Shown: positions 8,892-18,555 of the stretch, piece after piece | Layout: every line of letters starts with the position of its first letter | Position numbering within the stretch: position 1 is the stretch's first letter | The notes under the pieces: model-generated | What the model saw: only the letters and a program-made list of their open reading frames with translations | What the model was told of the DNA's origin: nothing | Databases searched by the model: none | Position numbers and translations under genes: made by a program | Source: Methylomarinum sp. Ch1-1 | GTDB lineage: Bacteria > Pseudomonadota > Gammaproteobacteria > Methylococcales > Methylomonadaceae | Direction of reading: 5' to 3' | Assembly: GCF_030717995.2 (NCBI RefSeq) | Contig: NZ_CP157743.1 | Span: 3,622,501-3,686,500 of the forward strand | Length of the DNA stretch: 64,000 nucleotides

Positions 8892-9455
8892 ATGATTAGG
8901 GAGAATTTGTTGAAGGCTTTGCTGAGTCTCTTAATTATCCTCATCGTGATGGGTGGGCTTGGTTTTTGGCTCGAGGAAGAAATGAGCATGCTGACGAATT
9001 GGGTGGTTGATCGCATCGGTTTTACAGGACTCTGCCTAATATTGCTGATAACCGACACCTTTGTAACGCCTTTCCTGCCGGATATCCTATTACTCGTGAT
9101 TGCCAAGAGCGATCTTGCCGAGCATTGGCTAGCCTATGTTTTCATTCTTGGCGCCGTGTCTGTATGCGCCGGCATGTTAGGTTGGTCCATCGGCCGTTGG
9201 CTAGGTCATTTCAGCCTCACCCAACGCCTCTATGGGCCAATCACTGCCGAGCAGCAAGATTTTGTGCGCAAATACGGATTCTGGGGCGTCGCCTTGGGCG
9301 CCATCACGCCGCTGCCTTATTCGTTCACCTGCTGGACCGCCGGCGTCATAGGACTCCGATGGCCGAAAGTGCTCGCAGCTTCGCTGCTTTTTCGTATTCC
9401 GCGCATGATCCTTTATTATCTGCTAATTGCATCAACGGGCGGCTTATTCGCCTAA
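8892..9455 (+). CDS. YqaA/DedA-like VTT-domain membrane protein
   Basis: The 187-aa protein has an N-terminal membrane helix, a hydrophobic block around 44-95, and the VTT-domain pattern: a G-rich GMLGWSIGRWLG segment (about 94-106) and ALGAITPLPYSFTCWTAGV (about 136-155). VTT proteins are putative lipid scramblases or transporters; the YqaA branch is functionally unassigned. It appears monocistronic and faces a convergent lipoprotein gene. Confidence 0.75.
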   Translation: MIRENLLKALLSLLIILIVMGGLGFWLEEEMSMLTNWVVDRIGFTGLCLILLITDTFVTPFLPDILLLVIAKSDLAEHWLAYVFILGAVSVCAGMLGWSIGRWLGHFSLTQRLYGPITAEQQDFVRKYGFWGVALGAITPLPYSFTCWTAGVIGLRWPKVLAASLLFRIPRMILYYLLIASTGGLFA

Positions 9456-9497
9456 ATGCCCTATACTCGTCAGCCAAAATAAGGCCATAATTGGCAA

Positions 9498-9866
9498 TTA
9501 ATATTTCTGCAGAATTTTCTCGACCCGCTTGATGCTGTCGTCACAGCCTTTAATACTGGCCCTGACCTTACGCTTGAACAACACATCCATCGGCTCTCCA
9601 TCCATTTCTCTGGAACTGTATTCATTAAGTAGCTTACAAGCGTCATACATCGCCATTTCGGCCTGATGCAAGCGCTCATCCTCGAGTAAGGCCTCATTCG
9701 TCGACATCATAATCCGGCCGGTGATTGCATTTTGACGGCGAAACACCGCTTCGGCATATTCGGCTATTTCATCGTTGCCGCCAAGGGTTTTAATCTCGGC
9801 GCATCCTTGACACACGAATAGCGACAAAATGGCTGCGAGGTTTTTTACATGTTTTTGCAGGGTCAT
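9498..9866 (-). CDS. Putative small lipoprotein of unknown function
   Basis: The ATG at 9866 gives 122 aa beginning MTLQKHVKNLAAILSLFVCQ; a TTG nine codons earlier is less likely. The first 20 residues look like a lipoprotein signal with Cys at about 22 (VCQGC), though the lipobox is atypical. The mature part is a charged helical domain with a C-terminal pair of Cys-containing helices and no recognised family. It lies immediately downstream of the BASS transporter and probably shares its transcript. Confidence 0.55.
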   Translation of the reverse strand: MTLQKHVKNLAAILSLFVCQGCAEIKTLGGNDEIAEYAEAVFRRQNAITGRIMMSTNEALLEDERLHQAEMAMYDACKLLNEYSSREMDGEPMDVLFKRKVRASIKGCDDSIKRVEKILQKY

Positions 9867-9889
9867 CAGGGGAATTGTTGGATAAAAAA

Positions 9890-10819
9890 TCAATATGGCC
9901 GCGAATGGCCGTTGTTTTTGTCTTTATATCGCCAATAATAGGCCAGCATGCTGCCGGACACATTATGCCAGATACTGAATAAGGCGCCGGGCAACGCCGC
10001 GAGGGCCGAAAAATATTGCACCGCAAGCGCGACACTGAGACCTGAATTTTGCATGCCCACTTCGATAGCGACGGTACGGGCGATGTGTCGATCATAATTT
10101 AACAAACGCGCCAGCCAGTAACCACAGGCCAATCCCGATAAATTATGCAAACAAACCGCCGCCAATGCCGGCAAGGCCACACCGCTCAACTGATGCTGGT
10201 TCAAGCCGATGATGATCGCAATAACCACGACGATGGACAGACTGGACAACAATGGAAAAATCTTTCGCATTCTGCTCAAGCGCCGATCAAAAAAACTGTT
10301 GATCAGTGTGCCGGACAATACCGGCAGCAAGACGATTAACAGTATGCTCCTCAGCATATCCACGACCGGCACCGTCACCACCTGATTCAGATATAGCCAC
10401 GACAGCAACGGCATCATGATCAGCGCGCACAGCGTCGAAAAAGTCGTCATCAGCACCGACAAGGCTACGTTTCCGTTGGCCAGATAACACACGACATTGG
10501 ACGCCGTTCCGCCTGCGCTGGCGCCTACCAGCACCATGCCGGTCATCAGTTCCGGCGGCAATGCCAACGCGTGCGAAATCAGCCAGGCAAACAACGGCAT
10601 GCAGCCGAATTGTATCGACGCCGCGATAACAATGATCAGGGGCCGGGTCAACACGGCGGCAAAATCGCGCCAGCTCAGCGTCATGCCCATGCTGAACATC
10701 ACCATCGCCAACAACGGAATAATGCCGTCTTTCAGCTCGGCGAACGGCTGCGGACGAACATAGGCCAGCAGAGCCAAGGTTACAGCCCAGAGCGGAAACA
10801 GATTGATCAGGCGTTGCAT
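9890..10819 (-). CDS. Bile acid:sodium symporter (BASS) family transporter
   Basis: The 309-aa protein has about ten hydrophobic segments and the two crossover motifs of the BASS fold: GASAGGTASNVVCYLANGN (about 98-116) and EVGMQNSGLSVALA (about 251-264), which form the sodium sites. Bacterial members import organic anions such as pantoate or 2-keto acids with Na+; the substrate here cannot be inferred. Its start follows the methyltransferase stop by 8 bp, so the methyltransferase, transporter and lipoprotein genes probably form an operon. Confidence 0.9.
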   Translation of the reverse strand: MQRLINLFPLWAVTLALLAYVRPQPFAELKDGIIPLLAMVMFSMGMTLSWRDFAAVLTRPLIIVIAASIQFGCMPLFAWLISHALALPPELMTGMVLVGASAGGTASNVVCYLANGNVALSVLMTTFSTLCALIMMPLLSWLYLNQVVTVPVVDMLRSILLIVLLPVLSGTLINSFFDRRLSRMRKIFPLLSSLSIVVVIAIIIGLNQHQLSGVALPALAAVCLHNLSGLACGYWLARLLNYDRHIARTVAIEVGMQNSGLSVALAVQYFSALAALPGALFSIWHNVSGSMLAYYWRYKDKNNGHSRPY

Positions 10820-10827
10820 GACTTGCG

Positions 10828-11748
10828 TTATTTGGCGGCGGTAAATATGCAGTATTCGGTCAGATTCTCGGCGAATAACTGATGTTGCGCCAACCCCACA
10901 TAATAATTAGCCGTTTGCGCCTTGGAACGCAAACCCAGCCACTGACTGATTTTCTGCACCGGATATAAACGCTTGGCGACTTTATACATATGCTCGGCCG
11001 AAGGCAGCGTCTGTGCGGTAATATCATGCACTTGGATATCCTGAAATTGGCTGTCTTGCAGCAAACCGGTAAATTCATCGCGAGCGCACAGATTCGGCAC
11101 CGCCCAGCCATTCAGGCAGGTCACTACCGCCTGCCACTGGTTTTCATTGAATTGCCGTTGCAACAAAAAACCGTCACAAACCACCAACCGACCGCCCTTG
11201 CGTAACAACCGGTAAGCTTCTTGCAGAAATTCACCCTTGTTCAACGCATGACAGGAGCTTTCCAAGGCCCAGACCACATCAAACGATTCATCGGCGAAAG
11301 GCGTTCGGCAAAAGTCGGCGACCTCAAAATCGACCTTATCGGCGACACCGTGGCGCTTGGCGTGGCTGCGCGCATAATCGGCCTGCTTGGCGCTGATGGT
11401 GATGCCGGTGACTCGATTTCCGTGCTCTCGGGCCATCCAGATTGAGCTGCCGCCGATGCCGCAGCCGGCATCCAAGACATGATCGTCAGCTTTGATGCCG
11501 GCTTTGTCGTATAACTGCTGATTCTTGTTCAACAGCGCCTGATGATGAGCATAAGGCTGGTCTTCATCCCAATAACCGTAATGCAAGGCCAAATTATCGC
11601 GGTTACACCAAGCCGCCAGATAATCGCGATAACAATCATCGTAATGTTTGGCGGTATCCTGCTGCAATTCCTCGCTAAATATTTCCGAGCTCTGTCTTAA
11701 ACTTTGGTCGCGGTAATCCTGGTTCGGTTCTATCGTGTAGTTTTTCAT
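10828..11748 (-). CDS. Class I SAM-dependent methyltransferase, sterol/tocopherol methyltransferase-like
   Basis: The 306-aa protein has SAM motif I VLDAGCGIGGSS at about residues 90-101, the acidic post-I region, and motif IV-like DVVWALESSCH at about 160-170. The arrangement HYGYWDEDQPYAHHQALL before motif I and the long C-terminal extension resemble the gamma-tocopherol/sterol C-methyltransferase group. The substrate is unknown; neighbouring a BASS transporter suggests a small organic acid or isoprenoid product, which is an inference. Start ATG at 11748. Confidence 0.75.
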   Translation of the reverse strand: MKNYTIEPNQDYRDQSLRQSSEIFSEELQQDTAKHYDDCYRDYLAAWCNRDNLALHYGYWDEDQPYAHHQALLNKNQQLYDKAGIKADDHVLDAGCGIGGSSIWMAREHGNRVTGITISAKQADYARSHAKRHGVADKVDFEVADFCRTPFADESFDVVWALESSCHALNKGEFLQEAYRLLRKGGRLVVCDGFLLQRQFNENQWQAVVTCLNGWAVPNLCARDEFTGLLQDSQFQDIQVHDITAQTLPSAEHMYKVAKRLYPVQKISQWLGLRSKAQTANYYVGLAQHQLFAENLTEYCIFTAAK

Positions 11749-11775
11749 GAGTGTTTGAAACGGTGTGGGCCATCA

Positions 11776-12186
11776 TTAATCGGCCCGATTGCTAGTCGGC
11801 CGGCCATTATAATCCAGATCGACTATCTCCTTCATGTCCGCTAAGCGATTTTGTTTGAGCTTTAGTAAGGTCAGGATGTCCTTGATCGGCAATTCCTTCA
11901 GCTGCTCGGGCGAGAGGCCGAAACGAATCCGGAAAAAACGCCGTTGCTTGTCAGCAGGATAAGCGCTCAAGATTTGCTTCAGACGCTGATCGATCATTTT
12001 TCTGGCCAGCGTCAGTTCGGCCTCGACCGCTTTCTCGCGTACGACATGATCTTTCGGAACTGATGTTTCTTGCCCTTCGATACCCAGCGCCTTGCGCCGC
12101 ATTTGCAGCAAACGCGTGCTTTTACCTTGATCGAGCAAGGAATGACTGGTCATACTTGCGCCCGGTTTTAAATCCGATTTCTTCAT
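11776..12186 (-). CDS. Uncharacterised charged protein downstream of cydC
   Basis: I use the ATG at 12186, giving 136 aa (MKKSDLKPGAS); an upstream TTG at 12216 would overlap cydC. It is soluble, rich in Lys, Arg, Leu and Gln, with predicted helices through most of its length and no known motif. It starts 20 bp after cydC and may be co-transcribed with cydDC. I do not recognise the family. Confidence 0.55.
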   Translation of the reverse strand: MKKSDLKPGASMTSHSLLDQGKSTRLLQMRRKALGIEGQETSVPKDHVVREKAVEAELTLARKMIDQRLKQILSAYPADKQRRFFRIRFGLSPEQLKELPIKDILTLLKLKQNRLADMKEIVDLDYNGRPTSNRAD

Positions 12187-12205
12187 ATTTCGTCTTTCGT
12201 CTGCA

Positions 12206-13885
12206 TTAAACCTCAATCAGCTCTCCCGCTTCCATCCGATAAACTCGCTGCGCCAGCCTAAATCCCGCGGCCCTGTGGGTCACCATCAACAAGGTCTTGT
12301 TTTCGCTGATCTGCTGCAATGCGCTCAGCACATCGTCTTCCGTCTCCGCATCCAATCCTTCGGTCGGCTCATCCAACAGCAAGATCGGCGCGTTTTTCAA
12401 ATACACCCGCGCCAATGCGATACGCCGGGCTTCGCCGCCGGAAACCTTGGCCCCCTGCTCGCCAACCAGGGTGTCGATGCCGGCCGGCAGTCTGCTCAGC
12501 ATTGCCGACAAACCGGCCAATTTTATCGCGTCCATCAGCTCGCCGTCATCGGCCTCCCTATCGCCCAATAACAAATTGTCGCGAATACTGCCGTTAAATA
12601 GATGACTGCGCTGCGATAACAGAGCCATGCGACTGAGCAACCGCTCACTGCGGATTTGACTGATATCGACGCCGTCCAACAGGATGCGCCCTTGCTGCGG
12701 GTCAAAAAAACGCATTAACAAATGTAATAAGGTCGATTTGCCGGCGCCGCTGGGACCGCTGATGGCGATTTTATCGCCTTCCGCCAAACTTAGATCGATA
12801 TGCTGCAATACCCAATCGCCGTCCTGCCGATAGCGGAAACTGACTTGCTCCAACGCTAAACGATTGCCGGGCGGCAAAGGTCTGGCGTTTGACGGTTCGC
12901 CAATCGCCGGCTCCGATTCGGCCAATGTACGAATACGCCGCGCCGCATTTCGGGTTTTGCCGAGCATTTGCGTGGCCTGGGCTAAGGGATTGAGCCATTC
13001 GAACAACGCCAATATCGCGAAAACCAACAATGCCACCACCGGACCGGAAAGCGTTTGCCGCTCCATTAATGAGGCGCCGACAATCACCATGATGATCACG
13101 GTCAACTGCGCCAACACCTGCATCGAGGCGGCCGACAACGACGCCAGCCTTTCATTATCGGCTTGGACGATCAACAATTTTTCCGAGACTGTCAACAAGC
13201 GGTCCTTAAAGCGGTTATAAGCCTGAAACGCGCTCAAGTCATTGAAACCCTGCAGGATTTCAATCTGGCGCCCCTTGAACTCCGCGGTATATTCCGACTC
13301 CTGCTCCGCACCTTTATTGCCCAGTCGGTTAAACAGCCATGGCACAAAAACCGCGGCAATCAACAGCATGCCCATCAGCAATGTCGCCAACAGCGGCGAA
13401 TAAGCACCAATAAAGGCTGTCAGCGCTAAACTCGCCAGCAGCGCAACCGCTAGCGGCGCCAACAGGCGCAGATACAGCGCATCCAACGCATCGATATCGC
13501 CGGTCATCCGGTTCAGCAAATCGCCGCTGCGCTGCATAGCCAAACGCCCCGGCGCCAGCGGAATCATCTTGGCGAAAAACCAGCAGCGGATTTTCGCCAA
13601 TACTCGGAATGTCGCTTCATGGGTCAGCAGACGTTCGCCGTAACGCGCCAGGGTGCGAATAATCGCCAGGGCGCGAATTTGCGCGGCCGGCTGCATAAAA
13701 TTAAAGGTGACGGCCACACCGTCCGGCGCCAGCACACCGGCGACGGCAGCGGCGCAGATGAACCAGCCGGACAGTCCCAGCAAGGCGATCGATGCCAGCG
13801 CGGTCAGCAACGACAAAATGAGGCCGGCAAGCAGCCAGAGCCGGTAAGGCTTGAACAAACGCAGAAAAAACCACAAATCCTTCAT
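12206..13885 (-). CDS. cydC: Thiol reductant ABC exporter subunit CydC
   Basis: This is a fused permease-ATPase half transporter of 559 aa: six membrane helices in about 1-310, then Walker A GPSGAGKST, the signature VSGGEARRIALARVY and Walker B ILLLDEPTEGLD in the C-terminal domain. CydDC exports cysteine and glutathione to the periplasm and is needed for cytochrome bd assembly and heme protein maturation. It overlaps cydD by ATGA, consistent with obligate heterodimer formation. The cydAB oxidase genes are not in the window. Confidence 0.93.
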   Translation of the reverse strand: MKDLWFFLRLFKPYRLWLLAGLILSLLTALASIALLGLSGWFICAAAVAGVLAPDGVAVTFNFMQPAAQIRALAIIRTLARYGERLLTHEATFRVLAKIRCWFFAKMIPLAPGRLAMQRSGDLLNRMTGDIDALDALYLRLLAPLAVALLASLALTAFIGAYSPLLATLLMGMLLIAAVFVPWLFNRLGNKGAEQESEYTAEFKGRQIEILQGFNDLSAFQAYNRFKDRLLTVSEKLLIVQADNERLASLSAASMQVLAQLTVIIMVIVGASLMERQTLSGPVVALLVFAILALFEWLNPLAQATQMLGKTRNAARRIRTLAESEPAIGEPSNARPLPPGNRLALEQVSFRYRQDGDWVLQHIDLSLAEGDKIAISGPSGAGKSTLLHLLMRFFDPQQGRILLDGVDISQIRSERLLSRMALLSQRSHLFNGSIRDNLLLGDREADDGELMDAIKLAGLSAMLSRLPAGIDTLVGEQGAKVSGGEARRIALARVYLKNAPILLLDEPTEGLDAETEDDVLSALQQISENKTLLMVTHRAAGFRLAQRVYRMEAGELIEV

Positions 13886-15588
13886 CGTATCGCTCCGTTA
13901 ACCAGTTTAACCTGGCGGCCCATGCGTTCTACCACCTCCGGGTCATGGCTGGCGATGATGACGGTTTTTTGTTTGAACACTCGGTCTATGCTGTCCAGCA
14001 ATTGCCTCTTGGTCTGCCGGTCCAGATTGGCGGTAGGCTCATCGAGCAACACGATCGGCGCATCTTTCAACAATGCCCTGGCCATGGCGATACGCTGAAC
14101 CTGTCCGCCGGACAATCCATAGCCTTGCTCACCGATCAGCGTGTCCAATCCTTGTTCCAGCGTTTCCGCAAACGACATGACGCCAGCCGCCCGCGCCGCT
14201 TCGATCACCTGCTGCCGGGCAATGTCCGGATCGAACAAACGAATATTATCGATAATGCTGCCGTAAAAAACAGTCGTTCGCTGACCGAGCCAGCAAAGTT
14301 GTTGCGCCGCCGTTTCCCGGGTCGGCGTACAGCCGTTGATCAGCACCTGGCCGCTGGACGGCGACTCGAATCCCAACAGCAGATTCAGCAACGTCGACTT
14401 TCCGGCCCCGGTTTCCCCGACCAATACCAGCTTCTCCCCGGCCTGAATACGCAGATTGATTTTTTCCAGAACCCGCCTTTGCCGATAATGCTTACTGACT
14501 TCGATCAATTCGATACAGTAATCGGACTTGACATATTTCGACTGATCGACGAAACCAACTTCATGGTCGAGGATTTCCAGAAGATGGTCGGCGGCCGCCA
14601 ACGCAGCGGCGCGGTCGTGATAATTGGCCGCCAATTGTCTTAGCGGCAAAAAAAACTCCGGCGCCAACAACAACACGAACAAGGCGTTCTGCAAACTGAT
14701 ATCCCGGGCCGGACCGAAATGGATCAGCCCCAGCAATCCCAACCCGACATAGACCGCGACCAGCGCCACGGCCACCGCGCTGAAAAACTCCAGCACGGCC
14801 GACGACATAAAGGCGATGCGCAGCACCGCCATGGTTTTTTCTCTAAAACTGTCGGCAATATCGCCGATAGCGTCTAATTCCTTATACGCTTGACCGAATA
14901 GTTTCAGCGTCGTCAGGCCCTGCAGACGATCTAGATAATATCCTCCCATCCATGCCAGCTCCAGAAACTGTTTACGATTCGCCGCCGCGGCGCCCATGCC
15001 GATCAAGGCCATAAATAAAGGCACCAGCGGCCCGGTAACCAAGAATATGACGCCGACTACCCAGTTCACAGGAAAAACAGCCAGCATAATCAATAACGGC
15101 ACGATCACGGCAATCGACTTCTGCGGCGCATAACGACAAAAATATTTTTCCATCGCCTCGCAATGTTCCAGTGTCGCCGTCGCCAATTGACCACTGTGAT
15201 GCTGTTTCAGGTAAGCCGGCCCCAACAACGACAGATGGTTCAATAATTGTCGGCGCAACTTTTGTTTAATCTTGGTCGCAGCGGAAAAAGCGCAGACCCG
15301 AACATAGTAGACCGCTATGCCGCGCAGCAATACAACCGCCAACAGCAACAACAAATTAAGCTGCAACTCTGGCCAATGGCGCTGATCGATAATCAACCGA
15401 TGCAGTATCGACGCCAGCAGCGCGGCCTGAGCAATAATCAACAAGCCGTTGCCGCCGCCCGCCAAAACCGCTAACCTAAGCGCACTGCGCACCGGCTCAT
15501 GCAACGACTTCAGCCATTGCGCGCAATGCTGCTCTCTTTGTTTGCTGGCGTCAAACGCCGCTTGATTGACGGACTGCTTCAGTTTCAC
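13882..15588 (-). CDS. cydD: Thiol reductant ABC exporter subunit CydD
   Basis: The partner half transporter of CydC has 568 aa, with a transmembrane domain to about 330 and an ATPase domain with GETGAGKST, LSGGQVQRIAMARALLK and IVLLDEPTANLD. The only in-frame start is a GTG at 15588; a TAG lies nine codons upstream. As the first gene of the cydDC pair it should carry the promoter in the adjacent intergenic region, which also holds repeat A copy 3. Confidence 0.93.
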   Translation of the reverse strand: MKLKQSVNQAAFDASKQREQHCAQWLKSLHEPVRSALRLAVLAGGGNGLLIIAQAALLASILHRLIIDQRHWPELQLNLLLLLAVVLLRGIAVYYVRVCAFSAATKIKQKLRRQLLNHLSLLGPAYLKQHHSGQLATATLEHCEAMEKYFCRYAPQKSIAVIVPLLIMLAVFPVNWVVGVIFLVTGPLVPLFMALIGMGAAAANRKQFLELAWMGGYYLDRLQGLTTLKLFGQAYKELDAIGDIADSFREKTMAVLRIAFMSSAVLEFFSAVAVALVAVYVGLGLLGLIHFGPARDISLQNALFVLLLAPEFFLPLRQLAANYHDRAAALAAADHLLEILDHEVGFVDQSKYVKSDYCIELIEVSKHYRQRRVLEKINLRIQAGEKLVLVGETGAGKSTLLNLLLGFESPSSGQVLINGCTPTRETAAQQLCWLGQRTTVFYGSIIDNIRLFDPDIARQQVIEAARAAGVMSFAETLEQGLDTLIGEQGYGLSGGQVQRIAMARALLKDAPIVLLDEPTANLDRQTKRQLLDSIDRVFKQKTVIIASHDPEVVERMGRQVKLVNGAIR

Positions 15589-16129
15589 GAGATTGTTGGC
15601 CTTATATGGTTGTAACTATTCAGTATCTTTCAGGCTTTAGGGAGTAGTCCATTGATAAAAATACTACATATGGTGTAACTACTCACCAGCAATTCACTTT
15701 GGCGTTCAAAAAGGGCATGGGGTGTGTTTGGCGAGGATGTCGGCAGCAAGGATGCGGCCGTCAAGCCCCCAGGGATGGGTTTACGGCGCTCCTCGACAGA
15801 CACACCCCATGCCCTAAACACCGCAAAAATACTCAAATTGGGAATTGCTGAACTACTCACCCTACATGCCCTGCCGCGTTCGATAATCAGTTAATTACCA
15901 TTTTATCTTAACCTGAATTCGGGGAAACAATCGCCCTACGGCTTCAGATCAGCAATTCCCAGATAGATGAATATCAACCCGAAATGAGATTATCGTACTA
16001 TGCTCCTTCCCCAAGCGCAGATCAATATTCCCATAGACGACCTTGCATCGAAGCGATGCCTGACCGATACTTTAGCCATCATCCGGACGACTTGTTAAAC
16101 CCTACCCTACAACTTGCTGAGCTTGCCGC
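15589..16129. other. Divergent intergenic region with repeat A
   Basis: The 541-bp gap between divergent cydD and the SRPBCC gene holds a complete repeat A (15687-15850), a 24-bp sequence shared in inverted form with 35719-35742 (15860-15883), and an isolated repeat A terminus at 15950-15961. No gene is apparent. Promoters for both neighbours must lie here. Confidence 0.7.
15687..15850 (+). repeat. Repeat family A, copy 3 (complete)
   Basis: This 164-bp copy runs from CAGCAATTCACTTTGG to TTGGGAATTGCTG. The inner arms AGGGCATGGGGTGTGT and ACACACCCCATGCCCT are perfect inverted repeats. The central hairpin is mutated here (GGCAGCAAGGATGCGGCC). Confidence 0.85.
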
Positions 16130-16591
16130 ATGGCTGATTTTGCCTTGACTTCAATCTGGACTATACCCGCCCCCATTGAACGTTGCTGGTTCTGCCTGCT
16201 GGAAAAGGAACGCTGGCCGGATTGGTGGCCCTATGTCGACAAGGTGGAACAATTACGCCTAGGCGAAGCCAATGGCGTCGGCAATGTCTGCCGCTATTAC
16301 TGGCATACTTGCCTGCCCTATCGATTAGTCGTCGACATCACCGTCACCGAACTGGTCCCTTTTCAATATATCGGCTTTAGCGTCGACGGAGATGTACGCG
16401 GACACGGCGCCTGTCGCTTACACATTGACCGTCAACACACCCTATTGCAATTCGACTGGCGCGTCAGCACCAACAAAGCCTGGATGAACAAAATAGCCGT
16501 CATCGCTCGCCCGGTTTTCAGCTGGAATCACCGCCGCGTGATGAAAAAAGGCGAACAAAGTTTCATTAAGAGATTAAATTCGGAGCCATAA
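16130..16591 (+). CDS. SRPBCC-fold (polyketide cyclase/START-like) protein
   Basis: The 153-aa protein opens with the hallmark of SRPBCC proteins, a beta strand followed by APIERCWFCLLEKERWPDWWPYV, in which a helix-loop segment closes over the ligand cavity. The later strands include FQYIGFSVDGDVRGHGACRLHI. The family binds hydrophobic ligands such as lipids or polyketides; the ligand here is unknown. It lies 40 bp upstream of ettA in the same orientation. Confidence 0.75.
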   Translation: MADFALTSIWTIPAPIERCWFCLLEKERWPDWWPYVDKVEQLRLGEANGVGNVCRYYWHTCLPYRLVVDITVTELVPFQYIGFSVDGDVRGHGACRLHIDRQHTLLQFDWRVSTNKAWMNKIAVIARPVFSWNHRRVMKKGEQSFIKRLNSEP

Positions 16592-16631
16592 CATGAAATA
16601 ATAGTCTGTTTTCCGTTTCCGTAACAAAACT

Positions 16632-18296
16632 ATGGCGCAATATATCTATTCAATGAATCGGGTGGGGAAAATTGTCCCCCCCAAAAAACATATCCTGAAA
16701 GATATTTCCCTGTCGTTCTTTCCCGGCGCCAAAATCGGCGTTCTGGGCCTGAATGGTTCGGGTAAATCGACTTTACTGAGAATCATGGCCGGCATCGACC
16801 AGGAAATCGAAGGCGAAGCGATCCCGCAAAAAGGCATTAACATCGGTTACCTGCCTCAGGAACCGCAACTCGACCCTGACAAGGACGTGCGCGGCAATGT
16901 CGAAGAAGGCGTCGCCGAAATCAAAGCGGTATTGAATCGCTTCAATGAAGTCAATAACGCCTTCGCCGATCCCGATGCCGATTTCGACGCCCTGCTAGCC
17001 GAACAAGCCGAATTGCAGGACAAAATCGAGGCCGCGGGCGCCTGGGAATTGGAAAGAACGCTGGAAATCGCCGCCGACGCCCTGCGCCTGCCTCCTTGGG
17101 AAGCCGATGTCACTAAATTATCCGGCGGCGAAAAACGCCGCGTGGCGCTATGCCGGTTGTTGTTGTCGAAACCCGACATGTTGCTGCTCGACGAACCGAC
17201 CAACCACCTGGATGCGGAATCGGTCGCTTGGTTGGAAAGATTCCTGCACGACTATAGCGGCACCGTCGTCGCCGTCACTCACGACCGTTATTTCCTGGAC
17301 AACGTCGCCGGCTGGATCCTGGAGCTGGATCGCGGCATGGGCATACCCTGGGAAGGCAACTATTCTTCTTGGCTGGAGCAAAAAGAGCAACGTCTGGAAC
17401 AGGAAGAAAAACAGGAAACCTCCCGCCAAAAAGCCATGAAGGCCGAGCTGGAATGGGTGCGCTCCAACCCCAAAGGCCGCCATGTGAAAAGCAAGGCCCG
17501 TTTGGCGAGGTTCGAGGAACTTTCTTCCCAAGAGGTTCAGCAACGCAACGAAACCCAGGAAATCTATATTCCGCCCGGCCCACGCCTCGGCGACGTGGTC
17601 GTTGAAGCCGACAACATCAGCAAGGGCTTCAACGATCGCTTGCTAATCGATAACCTCAGTTTCAAACTGCCGCCGGGCGGCATTGTCGGCATCATCGGCC
17701 CGAACGGCGCCGGTAAAACCACGCTGTTCCGGATGATGGCGGGTTTCGAACAGCCTGATGCCGGCACCGTAACACTCGGTCAAACCGTACAACTGGCCTA
17801 TGTCGATCAGCTGCGCGATGACATGGACCCGAACAAAACGGTTTGGGAAGAGATTTCCGATGGTTTGGACATCATCACCGTCGGCAAATATGAAACGCCA
17901 TCGAGAGCCTATGTCGGCCGCTTTAACTTCAAAGGTTCCGACCAACAAAAACGCATCGGCGACTTATCCGGCGGCGAACGCAATCGTGTCCATTTGGCGA
18001 AGCTGCTGAAAAGCGGCGGCAACCTGTTGCTATTGGATGAACCGACCAACGATCTCGATGTGGAAACACTGCGGGCCCTGGAAGAGGCATTGCTGGCTTT
18101 CCCAGGCTGTGCGGTAGTAATCTCGCATGATCGCTGGTTCCTGGACCGAATCGCAACCCATATGCTGGCGTTTGAAGGCGATAGCGAGGTGGTCTGGTTT
18201 GAAGGAAACTATGCCGATTACGAGGAGGACCGTCATCGCAGACTCGGCACCGATGCCGACAATCCTCACCGGATCAAGTATAAGAAGATCGGCTAA
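16632..18296 (+). CDS. ettA: Energy-dependent translational throttle protein EttA
   Basis: This ABC-F protein (554 aa) carries two ATPase domains and no membrane segment. The first has GLNGSGKST (about 41-49), [15 protein letters not shown] and [14 protein letters not shown]; the second has [24 protein letters not shown] and [14 protein letters not shown]. The interdomain PtIM linker, rich in Glu and Gln (about 250-300), is as in EttA. It gates ribosome entry into the elongation cycle according to ATP level by binding the E site. Confidence 0.97.
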   Translation: MAQYIYSMNRVGKIVPPKKHILKDISLSFFPGAKIGVLGLNGSGKSTLLRIMAGIDQEIEGEAIPQKGINIGYLPQEPQLDPDKDVRGNVEEGVAEIKAVLNRFNEVNNAFADPDADFDALLAEQAELQDKIEAAGAWELERTLEIAADALRLPPWEADVTKLSGGEKRRVALCRLLLSKPDMLLLDEPTNHLDAESVAWLERFLHDYSGTVVAVTHDRYFLDNVAGWILELDRGMGIPWEGNYSSWLEQKEQRLEQEEKQETSRQKAMKAELEWVRSNPKGRHVKSKARLARFEELSSQEVQQRNETQEIYIPPGPRLGDVVVEADNISKGFNDRLLIDNLSFKLPPGGIVGIIGPNGAGKTTLFRMMAGFEQPDAGTVTLGQTVQLAYVDQLRDDMDPNKTVWEEISDGLDIITVGKYETPSRAYVGRFNFKGSDQQKRIGDLSGGERNRVHLAKLLKSGGNLLLLDEPTNDLDVETLRALEEALLAFPGCAVVISHDRWFLDRIATHMLAFEGDSEVVWFEGNYADYEEDRHRRLGTDADNPHRIKYKKIG

Positions 18297-18300
18297 CGTC

Positions 18301-18448
18301 GTCTTCAGCAGTGAGACTGCCGTCAAGTCCCCAGCACCTAAATTCCATGGCTACTGGACGATATTTTACATTCCAGGATAATTTAGGTGCTGGGCTCCTC
18401 GACAGACACGCCCCATCCCCTTTTTGAACGCCAAATTGAGAATTGCTG
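18301..18448 (+). repeat. Repeat family A, copy 4, interrupted by element B
   Basis: The left arm remnant CAGTGAGACTGCCGTCAAG is followed by element B and then CTCCTCGACAGACACGCCCC and TTTTTGAACGCCAAATTGAG ending AATTGCTG. Relative to the complete copies, the segment between CAAGTCC and GCTCCTCG (including CAGGGATGGGTTTACGG) is missing, so element B either replaced it or was followed by a deletion. Confidence 0.75.
18331..18393 (+). repeat. Repeat element B (63 bp), best copy
   Basis: Perfect terminal inverted repeats CCAGCACCTAAATT and AATTTAGGTGCTGG enclose a short AT-rich core with ATTCCATGGCTACTGG. Copies of 63 and 62 bp lie at 710-772 and 33948-34009. There is no coding capacity. Confidence 0.8.
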
Positions 18449-18555
18449 GCCGCATATAGACCGACGATCACTCAAACTGGACAGCGCAAAGATTAATCAC
18501 TAGAATCCAAACTGATGGTTTTGATGAATAATCCCTTTTCTGTCCGGACTTTACG

